From Bradyrhizobium sp. 141 (GTDB lineage: Bacteria; Pseudomonadota; Alphaproteobacteria; Rhizobiales; Xanthobacteraceae), in contig NZ_JADPKR010000046.1 in the NCBI RefSeq assembly GCF_023074055.1, positions 55,769-119,768 on the forward strand: a stretch of DNA of 64,000 nucleotides, given 5' to 3'. This document shows positions 1 through 9,049 of this stretch, piece after piece (the stretch's first letter is position 1; each line of letters begins with the position of its first letter). The translations under genes and the position numbers were made by a program. The notes beneath the pieces are model-generated. The model was given only the letters and a program-made list of their open reading frames with translations. It was not told the DNA's origin and made no database searches.

Positions 1-201
1 GATGCGGGCATTCGCCGTGTACATCGGTTGCGCCATGACCAGGTAGATCATCACCAAGGCCAGAGAAGCTCCGGTGCACGCCGCGATGATCGGCCACTGC
101 CGGCGCAGGACGTCGGTCACGCGCTCGAAGCTGAGGACGGCTCCGCCGAATTCGATGCCGAATCGGTGTCCCGACTGGAAATGTTCTCTGGGCTGGTACA
201 T
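1..201 (-). CDS. Wzz/GumC-type polysaccharide chain-length protein, N-terminal fragment
   Basis: The first 67 residues are visible and the gene runs off the left edge. A ~37-residue cytoplasmic stretch, including 'FERVTDVLRRQWPII', leads into one hydrophobic segment at about residues 38-58. This is followed by 'YTANARI', which resembles the start of the periplasmic domain in Wzz/GumC/ExoP proteins. Family members are inner-membrane copolymerases that set chain length in Wzx/Wzy-type export, sometimes with a C-terminal tyrosine kinase, which cannot be judged here. It starts 31 bp downstream of the secreted-protein gene at 233-799 and is probably co-transcribed with it. The exopolysaccharide genes to the right agree with the call. 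Confidence 0.7.
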   Translation of the reverse strand, partial: MYQPREHFQSGHRFGIEFGGAVLSFERVTDVLRRQWPIIAACTGASLALVMIYLVMAQPMYTANARI

Positions 202-232
202 TTTTGAATTCGCGTCCTTTGACGATCGCTGA

Positions 233-799
233 TCAGTTCGGAAGGGGGACGGGCTTGAAGGGGTTGGCCAGCTTGGTTTTGAATTCGCCGTCGAGCAGGG
301 CCCCGCCTCGGGACGGTTGCGCCGGGCTCTTGTCTTGCGATTGAGCCTGGACGCCCGAGGCGTCCTCTCCTGCGGCGGAATAGCCCGCTTGCACGTTGAG
401 ATCACCAACCCGTTGCGCGAAATCCCTGATCTTGCGCGCCGCGTCCGGCTTCGTCGACGTGCACCGTCCTTCCGCAATCCTCAGTGCAGCGCCGATGGCG
501 GAACGATCGGTCGAAGTCGAGGCCGAGATGAGCGTCTGCACGGACGGCAACACCGACGGGTTCGTGGCGATGTAGGTGGCGAGCCGAAATCTCAGCTTCT
601 CCTTGTCATTGCGCAGGCGCTCCAGAAGCGAAGAGGGCGATTTCACGAACGTGTCGAGTTCGAGCTGCGAGGCACGATCCGAAAATTCGACGCACTGAGC
701 GCGGCAAGCATCGATGCTCGACACGATCAAGGCAGAAGCTGCCAAGACGATCGGTAGCCATCGTAGCCTTGCATGACGAATTGTTAGTCCGCAGCCCAT
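233..799 (-). CDS. Exported protein of unknown function upstream of wzz
   Basis: This encodes 188 residues. The ATG at 799 is preferred over upstream in-frame starts because a strong GGAGGAAGGG ribosome site precedes it. Residues ~14-35 form a signal peptide (basic 'RHARLR', hydrophobic 'WLPIVLAASALIV', then 'CRAQC'). The mature part is mostly helical and polar, with 'SSLLERLRNDKEKLRFRLATYIATNP' as its middle, and ends in a Q/S-rich tail. I do not recognise a catalytic motif or a family. It lies 31 bp before the chain-length gene, reading the same way, so a periplasmic role in polysaccharide export is plausible but is inference only. Confidence 0.65.
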   Translation of the reverse strand: MGCGLTIRHARLRWLPIVLAASALIVSSIDACRAQCVEFSDRASQLELDTFVKSPSSLLERLRNDKEKLRFRLATYIATNPSVLPSVQTLISASTSTDRSAIGAALRIAEGRCTSTKPDAARKIRDFAQRVGDLNVQAGYSAAGEDASGVQAQSQDKSPAQPSRGGALLDGEFKTKLANPFKPVPLPN

Positions 800-1416
800 C
801 CGTGTCCCTTCCTCCCTGTTGCAATAGGAGAACAGGTGAAACTTGGCAGGTAACTGTGTCAATTTTTGTGCGACGCAAAAGCCGAGTGTGTTTGGCCGGC
901 GATAACGGGTGCATTGCCTGATTTTCGATCGGTTGCAAAACGGGGATATGCAATGCATGCGAGATCGGCACGCTCGCGCCTAGGAATGTTGCAACTTGAA
1001 AACATAAGAGGCGTTTGTGCTGAGGACGTCGCAAGCGAACGTCGCAAAACCGACACAAGTCGTCAGCTGCTCATTGGTTCCCGCCCACGAAAAATTATCA
1101 GTGCATCATGTGCGACATCAGCATGCGGAGAAATCAGAACCCTCGCGGCTACCTTAATCGCAGCAGCGCCGAATTTCGCGCAAACTTTACGCGCAAATAC
1201 TCGCGATCATCACGCCAGATTTGATTTGTGCGCCGACGCGACGGCGGTCTCAGGCAAAAAGTGGCGTGAACTTGACGCTCGCATGTCCGAATGAACTGCG
1301 AGCCTTGAAATTATCGTCGATCGTCATGCGTCGAATGCGAGTCCGCGATCGCAGAGATTGAACACGCGCCAAGTCCTGATACACACTGCTGCGGTGCAAT
1401 AGCTGGGAATGTTGAT
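800..1416. other. Divergent intergenic region, 617 bp
   Basis: It separates the leftward wzz operon from the rightward polymerase/acyltransferase operon, so it should hold both promoters. It is clearly richer in A/T than the flanking genes. I found no convincing -35/-10 pair, sigma-54 element, long palindrome or RNA gene. Open frames here have no ribosome sites and no protein-like composition. Confidence 0.4.
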
Positions 1417-2619
1417 GTGACGGACTTGGTTCATCGTGAGAAGGCGCATGTCCTGGCGCTCGACAGCATCCGAGGTATCGCCGCGACATCGGTGGTGATT
1501 CACCATCTCCTGCTGATGCCGACGTTCCTCGCGGCGTTCCCGCACAATGCGTGGATCAACTGCTCGTTCTTCAGGAGCTCCTGGCTGCTGGTCGATCTGT
1601 TCTTTGTTCTCAGCGGGATCGTCATGTCGCTCAGCTACGTCGAGAGCGACTTCGGGCGTTTCTCGCTGCGAGAGTTCATGGTGCGGCGCCTGGCGCGGGT
1701 CTATCCGCTGCACATCGTCATGCTGATGGCAAATCTGTTGTTTCGCCTCCTGCGAATCAGTCTGGTCATGGCGGGTGTCGTTGTGGCCGCGCCGGCTGCG
1801 TTCGAAGTGAACAATGCCTATTCCTTCGTTCTCAACGTCCTGCTTCTGCATTCGATGGGGTTTATCGACTATCTCAGCTGGAACGCGCCGAGCTGGAGCA
1901 TCAGTGTCGAGTTTTACACCTATCTCGTGTTCGGCCTGATCGTCCTCTTTGCCCAGCGCATGCGTTCCCTGTTGTGGTTCTACGTCCTCTGCGGCGCGCT
2001 TGCGGTCGGAAGTCTAGTCTTCATCATCTTCGTGCTCGACAAGAGGAGCCTCGGGCTTCAGACCGACTTCGGCATCGTGCGCTGCTTCGTGAGCTTCTTT
2101 CTGGGCGTGCTGACGGTCAGGATCGTTGATCGCCTGCCGGCCAAGCCGGGTCCTGCCGTGCAGGGCCTGCTGCAATTCGTCGCCATGATAGCCAGCATCG
2201 TCCTGGTGTCCCTGGCGGAGACCAGTCCTGCGTCAACCTTCCTCGCTCCCGTGACGTTCGCGATCTTCCTCGGCAGTTTACTGGCTTTTCCCGATGCGCT
2301 GCTGGTGCCGCGGATGCTGGTGGCCAAGCCGCTGGTCTGGCTCGGGCGCCGTTCCTACTCGATCTATATGGTGCACGCGCTCGTGGTGCTCCTGGCCGAG
2401 TATTTCGTGCGGGCGGTGGGGATAGGGCGGATCGCTGCGCTGGATTCGGTCTGGGCGGGTCTGCCGGCCACGCTGAATCTCGTGGTCTCATTAGCCGCCG
2501 TGCTGGCGGTGTCCCACTTCACTTATCTCTATGTCGAAATCCGCGGCGGCAGGCTGATGCGAAACGTTCTTGGAAGCCGGTCCGATTTCTCGGCGTCCCC
2601 CGCACGGCAGACGAACTGA
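1417..2619 (+). CDS. Acyltransferase family 3 membrane protein (OafA/ExoZ-like), 1
   Basis: A 400-residue multispan protein beginning at GTG 1417. The N-terminal signature 'LALDSIRGIAATSVVIHHLL' carries the conserved R and H of the acyltransferase-3 family, and 'LFFVLSGIVMSLSY' is the usual second membrane block. About ten hydrophobic segments follow, and 'WSISVEFYTYLVFGL' near residue 165 is also typical. These inner-membrane enzymes move acetyl or other acyl groups onto sugars of exported polysaccharides. The next gene, a Wzy-like polymerase, starts 7 bp after the stop, so the two are one operon. The acyl donor and the sugar acceptor cannot be read from sequence. Confidence 0.88.
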   Translation: MTDLVHREKAHVLALDSIRGIAATSVVIHHLLLMPTFLAAFPHNAWINCSFFRSSWLLVDLFFVLSGIVMSLSYVESDFGRFSLREFMVRRLARVYPLHIVMLMANLLFRLLRISLVMAGVVVAAPAAFEVNNAYSFVLNVLLLHSMGFIDYLSWNAPSWSISVEFYTYLVFGLIVLFAQRMRSLLWFYVLCGALAVGSLVFIIFVLDKRSLGLQTDFGIVRCFVSFFLGVLTVRIVDRLPAKPGPAVQGLLQFVAMIASIVLVSLAETSPASTFLAPVTFAIFLGSLLAFPDALLVPRMLVAKPLVWLGRRSYSIYMVHALVVLLAEYFVRAVGIGRIAALDSVWAGLPATLNLVVSLAAVLAVSHFTYLYVEIRGGRLMRNVLGSRSDFSASPARQTN

Positions 2620-2626
2620 GCCGGAC

Positions 2627-3964
2627 ATGACGATGCTCGCGCTGCAACGGCCCCGAATCACGCTGATCAGCCTCAACATCGAGGCGATCGCGCTCGGGGT
2701 CTATCTGGTCCGCGACGCCTTTGGCGGCGTGATCCGCTATTACACCAGCATCTATCACGTGGATACGCTCTGGTATCTGCCCGATGCCGTCGCGCTTCTG
2801 TGTCTGGTCCAGTTCTTCGTGCATTGCATTTTGCGCAATCGCAGCACCCTGGCCCTGCTGGTGTTGGTCCAGATCATGCTGTCACTCGTGCTCGGCTACT
2901 TCTTTATGGGGACGATGAACGCTGCGATCTCGTCGTTTAAGATGATGTTGCCGGTATTCGTCGGATTCTGCTTCTGCGATTCGAGCCTCGGCTCGTACCG
3001 GAAGCTGCTGTCGGTCATCGCGGTGACCTTCTATCTGTCCGTGATCGGCGTTTTCCTGACGAAATTCTACCTGATGCCCTGGGTCGGCTACAAATACGAA
3101 TCCTTCGGCGCTGTCCGCGAGGCCGGCCGGTTGTGGTGGGCTTATGGCGGCGACGACCAGCGTCTCATGGGCTTTGCGGCCGACAACACCATGGCGGCAT
3201 TCTTCATCCTCGTGTCGTTCGCGATCACGTCCATTCGCATGAGCACGACGTGGTGCCTGCTGTTCGGCTCCATCGCGATCTATGCCATCAAGCTGACCAC
3301 GAGCAAGACGACCATGATCGTCCTCGTGCTCTATCTGGTTCTGCTGGTGTTCGTGCGAATGCTGCCGGAGAAATCGCGCTTCCCCGCGATCCGGACCATC
3401 GCACTGTGGTCGTTTGCCTCGATCCTGGTCCCGTTCTTCATGATCGTGGTCGCTTCCGGCACCGCCGCCGTGCCGCATTCGACCTTGTTCAGCATCGTCG
3501 ATCGCATCAACAACAGCTGGCAGCTGCCGTTCGTCTACATGAACCAGCTCATGCCGATCGGTCTGGTGACCGGCTGCGGGGCGGGTTGCTTCAACTATCC
3601 GCAAAAGCTGTTCTCGCCGCTCGCCCATTTCTGGGTGCCGGTCGACAATTTCTACATCGGCACGTACCTGATGTTCGGACTTCCGTTCGCTGCATTCATG
3701 GTGATGGTGTTTCGCGCGACTTTCGGTGCGACCGACGTCTACAAGCTGACGCTGATCTTCGTCGTCAATTTGTTCACGATCACGGTGCTGAACTACGGCC
3801 CGGCGTCCGGCCTCCTGATCATCGCATTGAGCTTCAGCGAAGTGTTCTCGCGGCGTGCGGCCTCCGCACGGGCAGGCGACACGGTGCCAATTGTGATGCG
3901 GCCACCGATGCCGTCATTGGAAGGCTTCCGCCCGGATATACCGGCGGCGAGCGGAAGCAGGTGA
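2627..3964 (+). CDS. Wzy-like O-antigen/exopolysaccharide polymerase
   Basis: A 445-residue, very hydrophobic protein with about 11-12 predicted membrane segments and no enzyme signature of a soluble family. A long loop near residues 165-190 holds 'REAGRLWWAYGGDDQRLMGF', and a second large loop near 310-340 holds 'NQLMPIGLVTGCGAGCF'. That layout (many helices with large periplasmic loops) is typical of Wzy/O-antigen ligase proteins, whose sequences are poorly conserved. ATG 2627 is chosen because it follows the previous stop by 7 bp. It sits between two acyltransferase genes (9 bp to the next). Polymerase is the likeliest job, since the locus otherwise lacks one. Confidence 0.65.
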   Translation: MTMLALQRPRITLISLNIEAIALGVYLVRDAFGGVIRYYTSIYHVDTLWYLPDAVALLCLVQFFVHCILRNRSTLALLVLVQIMLSLVLGYFFMGTMNAAISSFKMMLPVFVGFCFCDSSLGSYRKLLSVIAVTFYLSVIGVFLTKFYLMPWVGYKYESFGAVREAGRLWWAYGGDDQRLMGFAADNTMAAFFILVSFAITSIRMSTTWCLLFGSIAIYAIKLTTSKTTMIVLVLYLVLLVFVRMLPEKSRFPAIRTIALWSFASILVPFFMIVVASGTAAVPHSTLFSIVDRINNSWQLPFVYMNQLMPIGLVTGCGAGCFNYPQKLFSPLAHFWVPVDNFYIGTYLMFGLPFAAFMVMVFRATFGATDVYKLTLIFVVNLFTITVLNYGPASGLLIIALSFSEVFSRRAASARAGDTVPIVMRPPMPSLEGFRPDIPAASGSR

Positions 3965-3973
3965 GAACGAACA

Positions 3974-5080
3974 ATGCATAAACGGCTCGCATTCATCGAC
4001 ACGTTGCGCGGCATGGCCGTGTTATCGGTCCTGGTCCAGCATGTATTCGAGGTGATCGTCGAAAAGCACCCGACGGGTGCCTATTACTGGCCCATCCATG
4101 ACGTGTTCGGCTACTACATGAACTTCGGCCGGTTCGGCGTTGTGCTGTTCTTCTTCGTCAGCGGCTTCGTCATTCCGTTCAGCTTCCCGGACAGCGCCAC
4201 GCCCGTGCGGGATTTTGCGGTCAGCCGCTTCTTCCGGCTCTACCCGGCTTACTGGACCTCGCTCGTGGTCGGGCTCCTGACGATGCAGCTGCTGGAGTCG
4301 AAGATCTATCCGCTAGGACAGGTCGCCGCGAACGTGACGATGTTGCAGACCTTCGTGAACGTCCCGAACCTCTGGGTCTTCTACTGGACGCTGGCGATCG
4401 AGCTGCTGTTCTATGTCGGATGCACCATTCTCTTTGCGATGGGGCTGCTGAACCGGCGCTTCACCGCGGTCACCATCGTCGTTGCGGCCGCGCTGGTCGG
4501 GACCACCGCTGCGCTCTTCGTTGAGAACAGGACCGTCTCCTCGGTGATGGAGGTCGGGCTGAACCTGTCGGCGATGTTCCTGGGTAAGATCATCCGCGAC
4601 ACCGTCATCGGCGGAAAACTGCGATGGACCCATGTGGCCGTCTGCACGCTTATGTATGCGATCTTCGCCGTCACCCTGTCGGACCGGCGGTTCGGAGGGG
4701 TGTATCACGAGAACTTCTTCTACAGCTATTCGATCGGATCGGCCTATGTCTGCGCGGCGCTGGTCTTCATCGGCTTTGCCGTGTTCGGCGAGAGGATGGC
4801 GTGGCGCCCGATGGCGTTCGTCGGCCTGATCAGCTATTCGGTCTACCTGATGTCGCCGTTTGTGATCGTCTTCCTCCATCGCCTCGTCTGGTTTGGCGAT
4901 GGGCCGTTGGGATGGTCGATCTTCCTGGTCATGGTCCTGGCGTTGTCGATCCTCGTCAGCTGGATGACATTCGCGTTCGTCGAGAAGCCCAGCATTGCCT
5001 TTGGGCACAGGTTCCGGTCAGCGCGACGAAAGCCGGTCATCCTCGAGCCTGCGCTCGGTACCCAGGGTGCCGCAGAGTGA
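3974..5080 (+). CDS. Acyltransferase family 3 membrane protein, 2
   Basis: 368 residues starting 'MHKRLAFIDTLRGMAVLSVL', with the family's conserved arginine in 'LRG' and histidine in 'VQHVFE'. 'VLFFFVSGFVIPFSF' and 'WTLAIELLFYVG' are the usual second and fourth membrane blocks. About ten hydrophobic segments and a short basic C-terminal tail are present. It starts 9 bp after the polymerase gene and its stop overlaps the GTG start of the next acyltransferase by 4 bp (GTGA), which points to translational coupling. The predicted role is O-acylation of a lipid-linked or nascent polysaccharide in the inner membrane. Confidence 0.88.
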   Translation: MHKRLAFIDTLRGMAVLSVLVQHVFEVIVEKHPTGAYYWPIHDVFGYYMNFGRFGVVLFFFVSGFVIPFSFPDSATPVRDFAVSRFFRLYPAYWTSLVVGLLTMQLLESKIYPLGQVAANVTMLQTFVNVPNLWVFYWTLAIELLFYVGCTILFAMGLLNRRFTAVTIVVAAALVGTTAALFVENRTVSSVMEVGLNLSAMFLGKIIRDTVIGGKLRWTHVAVCTLMYAIFAVTLSDRRFGGVYHENFFYSYSIGSAYVCAALVFIGFAVFGERMAWRPMAFVGLISYSVYLMSPFVIVFLHRLVWFGDGPLGWSIFLVMVLALSILVSWMTFAFVEKPSIAFGHRFRSARRKPVILEPALGTQGAAE

Positions 5081-6165
5081 TCAAGACACCGCAGCAGCCG
5101 GGCGCAACCTACGACGGATCGTTCGTTCCGTCGGTCCAGGGGCTTCGCGCCATCGCGGCGCTGAGCGTGCTGATGGATCATTTCTACGACATGCCGAAGG
5201 GAGGCATGTACGACATTCCTGATCCCGGATTCCTGCCGCCGCTCTGGCTCTGGCTGCAATCGGTGATCAATGTCGGTGGTCACGGTGTCGAGCTGTTCTT
5301 CATGATCAGCGGCTTCCTGATCCCGGCGAGCCTGGTGCGGCACGGGTCGTTGCCGCGGTTCTTTTTCGATCGCGTCCTGCGCATCATGCCGGTGTTCGTC
5401 GTCCTGCATCTTGCGCTGTTCGCAATCGGGCCGATTGTGGCCTACAAGTTCTTCCGCGGGGTCGATCTGACCAGCTATCTCGCAATCTTTGCGGCCAACC
5501 TGTTCTTCGTGCAGGACGCGCTTGGCCTGCCCATTGCCCAGCAGAATGCCTGGACGCTGACCTATGAGTGGGCATTTTACATTTGGTTTGCGCTGACATT
5601 CTCGATGTGGCGCGCCGGGGGCAGGCTGCTGGCGGCGCCCTTGATTCTGCTGGGTTTGGCCTGCCTGATGCATTGGCCGATCACCGCGTTCTTCTGCATC
5701 GGCATGCTTTTCAGCGCGACCGGATTTCGCATCTCCATTCCCGGACGCGCTGGGCTGCTCGCGGGTCTCGTCTGCGGGGCCGCCCTCTATGCGAGCCTCG
5801 TGCTGTTTCACCCCTTCGTGGGGCTCATTCCCGGTTTCCTGCTGTTCGGCATGGTGCTCGCTCCGGAATCAGGCCTCGGGAAGGCTCTGAGTGCGCCGGC
5901 CCTGCAATATGTCGGCAAGATCAGCTACAGCCTCTATCTCGTGCATCCCTTCGTGCTGTTCCCCTTGCAGGTGATCGGCCTGAAGCTGGTCGCTGCCGGC
6001 GTCGACCGCTGGCTGCTGTGGGCCGCCTTCATCGTGCTCGGGTTGGTGATGTCACTGGTTGCGAGCGCGATCAGCTATGAGCTGATCGAGGTCAGGCTGA
6101 GGCGCCTGCTGGACGGCGCGATCCGCGGCATGTTCTTTCGACGCCAGATCGAGCAATCGGTTTGA
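5077..6165 (+). CDS. Acyltransferase family 3 membrane protein, 3
   Basis: 362 residues from GTG 5077, which overlaps the previous stop as GTGA. Longer in-frame extensions upstream would run through the preceding acyltransferase gene and are not credible. The signature 'PSVQGLRAIAALSVLMDHFY' has the family R and H, and 'GVELFFMISGFLIPASL' and 'WTLTYEWAFYIWFAL' follow in the expected order. About ten membrane segments are seen. It differs enough from the preceding paralogue that a second acceptor position or acyl group is likely (inference). It ends 17 bp from the convergent glycosyltransferase gene. Confidence 0.88.
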   Translation: MIKTPQQPGATYDGSFVPSVQGLRAIAALSVLMDHFYDMPKGGMYDIPDPGFLPPLWLWLQSVINVGGHGVELFFMISGFLIPASLVRHGSLPRFFFDRVLRIMPVFVVLHLALFAIGPIVAYKFFRGVDLTSYLAIFAANLFFVQDALGLPIAQQNAWTLTYEWAFYIWFALTFSMWRAGGRLLAAPLILLGLACLMHWPITAFFCIGMLFSATGFRISIPGRAGLLAGLVCGAALYASLVLFHPFVGLIPGFLLFGMVLAPESGLGKALSAPALQYVGKISYSLYLVHPFVLFPLQVIGLKLVAAGVDRWLLWAAFIVLGLVMSLVASAISYELIEVRLRRLLDGAIRGMFFRRQIEQSV

Positions 6166-6182
6166 GAGACCGCCTGTCGCAG

Positions 6183-7340
6183 TCAGTTCACGGTCCGGCC
6201 GGCGAGCTTGTGATAGGACCCGAGTAGCTGCTCGGCGATGCGGTCCCAGTTCAGGAGGCCGGCCGCGGTTTGCCGCGCGCCGTCGGTCAATGTCGCAGCG
6301 AGAGGTTTCGAAGTCAGCACGCGTTCGAGAGCATCGGCCAACGCAGCAGCGTCGCCCGGAGGAACCAGGAGCCCGTTGACGCCGTCGGCTACGACATCGG
6401 GAATGCCGCCGGTGGCGCTGGCAACGACAGGACGAGAGTTGCCGTAAGCGGATGCAAGCACGCCGCTCTGCGTTGCATCCTTATAGGGCAAGGCAACCAC
6501 GGTGGCGGATTGAAACAGCCGTCCGGTATCCGCAGGCGCGATATAGGCGTTGATGGTCTTGACCGTCGGCATCGCTTCCATCCGCGCGCCGAGCCGTGTC
6601 ATCTCGGGGCCGCGGCCGGCGACGATCGCTTCATGCGCCACGCCGCGCTGAGCCAATATGTCGATCGCATCGATGAAGACGTCCAGGCCCTTGTAAGCCC
6701 ACATCCGTCCAAAGAACAGGATTCGCGCGGATTCCGGCTCAGTGAGCGCGCCTTTAGCTGGCGGAACCATGAGCACGCCGTGCATGCTGGAGATCGTCTC
6801 GCCTTTGAAGTCGGGCGAGGCGCGGCGAAAATCGGCGATACAGCTCTCCCCATGCGTCGTGACGATCGACGCGGCTGCGCGCATGCGTCCACGCCAGGCA
6901 TCTTCACGCGGCGAGGTACCGGAGCCGCCTTCCGAATGCGGAATCGCATCGTGAACCGTCAGCACCAGGGGAATGCCAAGCGGACGGAGCAGCTGGATCA
7001 GCTTGGATGTGTAGATCTCCGGAACTTCGTGACAATGAATCACGTCCGGACGAAACGATATTATATCGAAGAACGACGCAGGGATGCCGATTGCGCCGCC
7101 GCGGCGCAGGCTCAGGTCGCGGATCCGGGTTTCGAAGGGCGCCGCCACGGCGATATCGGCCAGTTCCCATTGCTGATTTGCGTCCTTGGCGTTGAGCACG
7201 AGGCGGACGTCGCAATGATGCGCCAATCCCGATGCGAGCCGGTAGGAATATTCCGCAAAATGCGGTGCGTAGATGGCCACACGCAAGCGCCTGGAGTTAC
7301 GGAGAGAACGCTGAGCAGGCGAATTCATCAAGGCATCCAT
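6183..7340 (-). CDS. Family 4 glycosyltransferase (GT-B), 1
   Basis: 385 residues. The N-terminal half begins '[20 protein letters not shown]' and contains '[18 protein letters not shown]', which fits a GT-B acceptor domain. The C-terminal half has '[20 protein letters not shown]', 'AGRGPEM' and '[20 protein letters not shown]', the nucleotide-sugar domain of GT4 retaining enzymes. The usual E-x7-E is replaced by a '[13 protein letters not shown]' variant. It is cytoplasmic and predicted to add one sugar to the lipid-linked repeat unit. It is convergent with the acyltransferase operon and divergent from the flippase at 7569. The sugar donor is unknown. Confidence 0.85.
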   Translation of the reverse strand: MDALMNSPAQRSLRNSRRLRVAIYAPHFAEYSYRLASGLAHHCDVRLVLNAKDANQQWELADIAVAAPFETRIRDLSLRRGGAIGIPASFFDIISFRPDVIHCHEVPEIYTSKLIQLLRPLGIPLVLTVHDAIPHSEGGSGTSPREDAWRGRMRAAASIVTTHGESCIADFRRASPDFKGETISSMHGVLMVPPAKGALTEPESARILFFGRMWAYKGLDVFIDAIDILAQRGVAHEAIVAGRGPEMTRLGARMEAMPTVKTINAYIAPADTGRLFQSATVVALPYKDATQSGVLASAYGNSRPVVASATGGIPDVVADGVNGLLVPPGDAAALADALERVLTSKPLAATLTDGARQTAAGLLNWDRIAEQLLGSYHKLAGRTVN

Positions 7341-7568
7341 TTTGCATCACTTCGCAAAGGTTGATCGGAGTGTAGTCCACGATTTGAACTCACTTCCACT
7401 CTAAATGGGAAACGTGACGGCACTCATCTGATTGCCATCACTCCGTCGTAATGTAGCGAGCAATCAGTACTCCGCCGCGATCGGAGATGGTGACGTCGCG
7501 GCAGCATCGTGCCACGTCGTCTAGCCTGCGATTGTGGTTGGATCTGTCGGAATTGGGTCGAATTGTTG

Positions 7569-9026
7569 ATGAACGTCACGCAGGGCAAACAACATCAGGT
7601 CGTGGTTGCCTTGTTCTGGTCGCTTGCACAGAATTGGGGCGGCCGGGCGCTGTCGTTCGTCCTGTTCCTGGTTCTGGCCCGGCTGCTCAATCCCGCGGAT
7701 TTCGGTCTTGCAGCGCTCGTCGCTTTCATCCTGCTGCTCTTGAGCTCGATCGCCGAATTCGGCTTCGGCGACGCGTTGATCCAGCGGCGCACGCTCGAGC
7801 CTGCCGATGTGACGCTGCCCTTCTTCTGCTCCTTCGCCGCTTCGACGCTTCTGGCGGTTCTGATTGCCTTCCTTGCGACGGATATCGAGCGTTGGCTCGG
7901 CGTGAAGGGGCTCGCGCCGCTGTTGACGGCCGCGTCTCTCTCCCTTCCGATCGGCACCGCAACGCTGTTCCAGGAGGCGCTTTACAAGCGCCAGATGGAT
8001 TTCCGCGTGCTCGCAGTCAGGACCATGGTGGCAACCGCGATTTCCGGTATCGTGGGAATCGCCTGCGCCTATGCCGGGTTCGGCGCTCTCAGCCTCGTGA
8101 TCCAGGTGGTCGTTCAGAGTGCGATCAGCGGCTTGTGGCTCTGGAGCCAGCCGCGATGGCTGCCGATGCGCGGCTACGATTCCGGAAGCTTTCGCGAGCT
8201 CTCCGGCTACAGCGTCCATGTCGTGCTGAACAGGCTGCTGGATTTCGCCATCGTTCGCACGATCGACATGATCATCCTGTCGCTCTATGGCGTCGCCGCG
8301 CTCGGCATCTACACGGTCGGTGCGCGGGTCTACATCATCCTGATGCAGCTGCTCACCCAGGCGGTCATGGATGTCGCTTTGAGCGCACTGTCCAAGATCG
8401 CTCACGAGCGCGACCGTATTGCCGGCGCCTACTTACGCAGCGTCAGTCTCGGCGCGCTGGTGGGCTCTCCTATCTTCGTGCTGCTCGCGGCGATCGCGCC
8501 CGAGTTTTCGTTGCTGCTGTTCGGCGCGAAGTGGAGCGGAAGCGAAGCGGTGATGAGGCCGCTGATGCTCATCGGCGCGATTCAGACGGTGCAATTCGTC
8601 AACAGCGCCTATTTCGGCGCGCTGGGCAAGCCGAACTACGTATTCGCGCTGAACATCCTCAAATTCTGCGCGGTCGTGCCCGCAATGTTCCTGCTGCCCT
8701 CGCGCGATATCGGTCAGCTGGCGACGATCTTCGCATTCGCGCAGCTTGTGGTGACCCCCGTGACATTCGCGCTGGCGCTGCGGCTGCTGGGCCTGAGCTG
8801 GAGCCAGTTCCTGCGTCCGATCGCGGGCTGCCTTTGCGCCATCGTGCTGGCCTACGGCGCGGTCGTGCTGTGCCGAGAGGCGACGCAGGACATCAACCCG
8901 TATTTGCGGATGGGGCTGCTGTCGTCGTGCTTCGGCGCGACCTATCTGATGAGTATTCTGCTGTTCTGGCGGAAGCAGCTGTTCTCGCTGATCGATTTCG
9001 TCGTGAAGCGCGGTGCGACCGCTTGA
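7569..9026 (+). CDS. Oligosaccharide flippase (Wzx/MOP superfamily), 1
   Basis: 485 residues with about 12-14 membrane segments. ATG 7569 is chosen because the protein then starts 'MNVTQGKQHQVVVALFW' directly before helix 1, as family members do. 'LSFVLFLVLARLLNPADFGL' is the well conserved MOP/RfbX N-terminal motif, and 'LFQEALYKRQMDFR' is typical of the RfbX/LpsB2 branch. It should move the lipid-linked repeat unit across the inner membrane. Its TGA overlaps an ATG that opens a seven-codon frame leading into the pyruvyltransferase gene, so the two are translationally close. Confidence 0.85.
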   Translation: MNVTQGKQHQVVVALFWSLAQNWGGRALSFVLFLVLARLLNPADFGLAALVAFILLLLSSIAEFGFGDALIQRRTLEPADVTLPFFCSFAASTLLAVLIAFLATDIERWLGVKGLAPLLTAASLSLPIGTATLFQEALYKRQMDFRVLAVRTMVATAISGIVGIACAYAGFGALSLVIQVVVQSAISGLWLWSQPRWLPMRGYDSGSFRELSGYSVHVVLNRLLDFAIVRTIDMIILSLYGVAALGIYTVGARVYIILMQLLTQAVMDVALSALSKIAHERDRIAGAYLRSVSLGALVGSPIFVLLAAIAPEFSLLLFGAKWSGSEAVMRPLMLIGAIQTVQFVNSAYFGALGKPNYVFALNILKFCAVVPAMFLLPSRDIGQLATIFAFAQLVVTPVTFALALRLLGLSWSQFLRPIAGCLCAIVLAYGAVVLCREATQDINPYLRMGLLSSCFGATYLMSILLFWRKQLFSLIDFVVKRGATA

Positions 9027-9049
9027 TGAAGACGAGGAGGACGATTTGA
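9026..9049 (+). promoter_or_regulatory. Possible coupling minicistron before the pyruvyltransferase start
   Basis: A seven-codon frame (ATG to TGA) starts on the last base of the flippase stop (TGATG) and contains the GAGGAGG sequence that could serve as ribosome site for the TTG at 9046. Its own TGA overlaps that TTG (TTGA). Both overlaps are visible in the sequence. A coupling role is inference. Confidence 0.3.

Noticed and set aside
866..1294. A 142-codon plus-strand frame in the intergenic region
   Set aside because: No ribosome site, no recognisable domain, and composition (R/A/S-rich) typical of chance frames in high-GC DNA.
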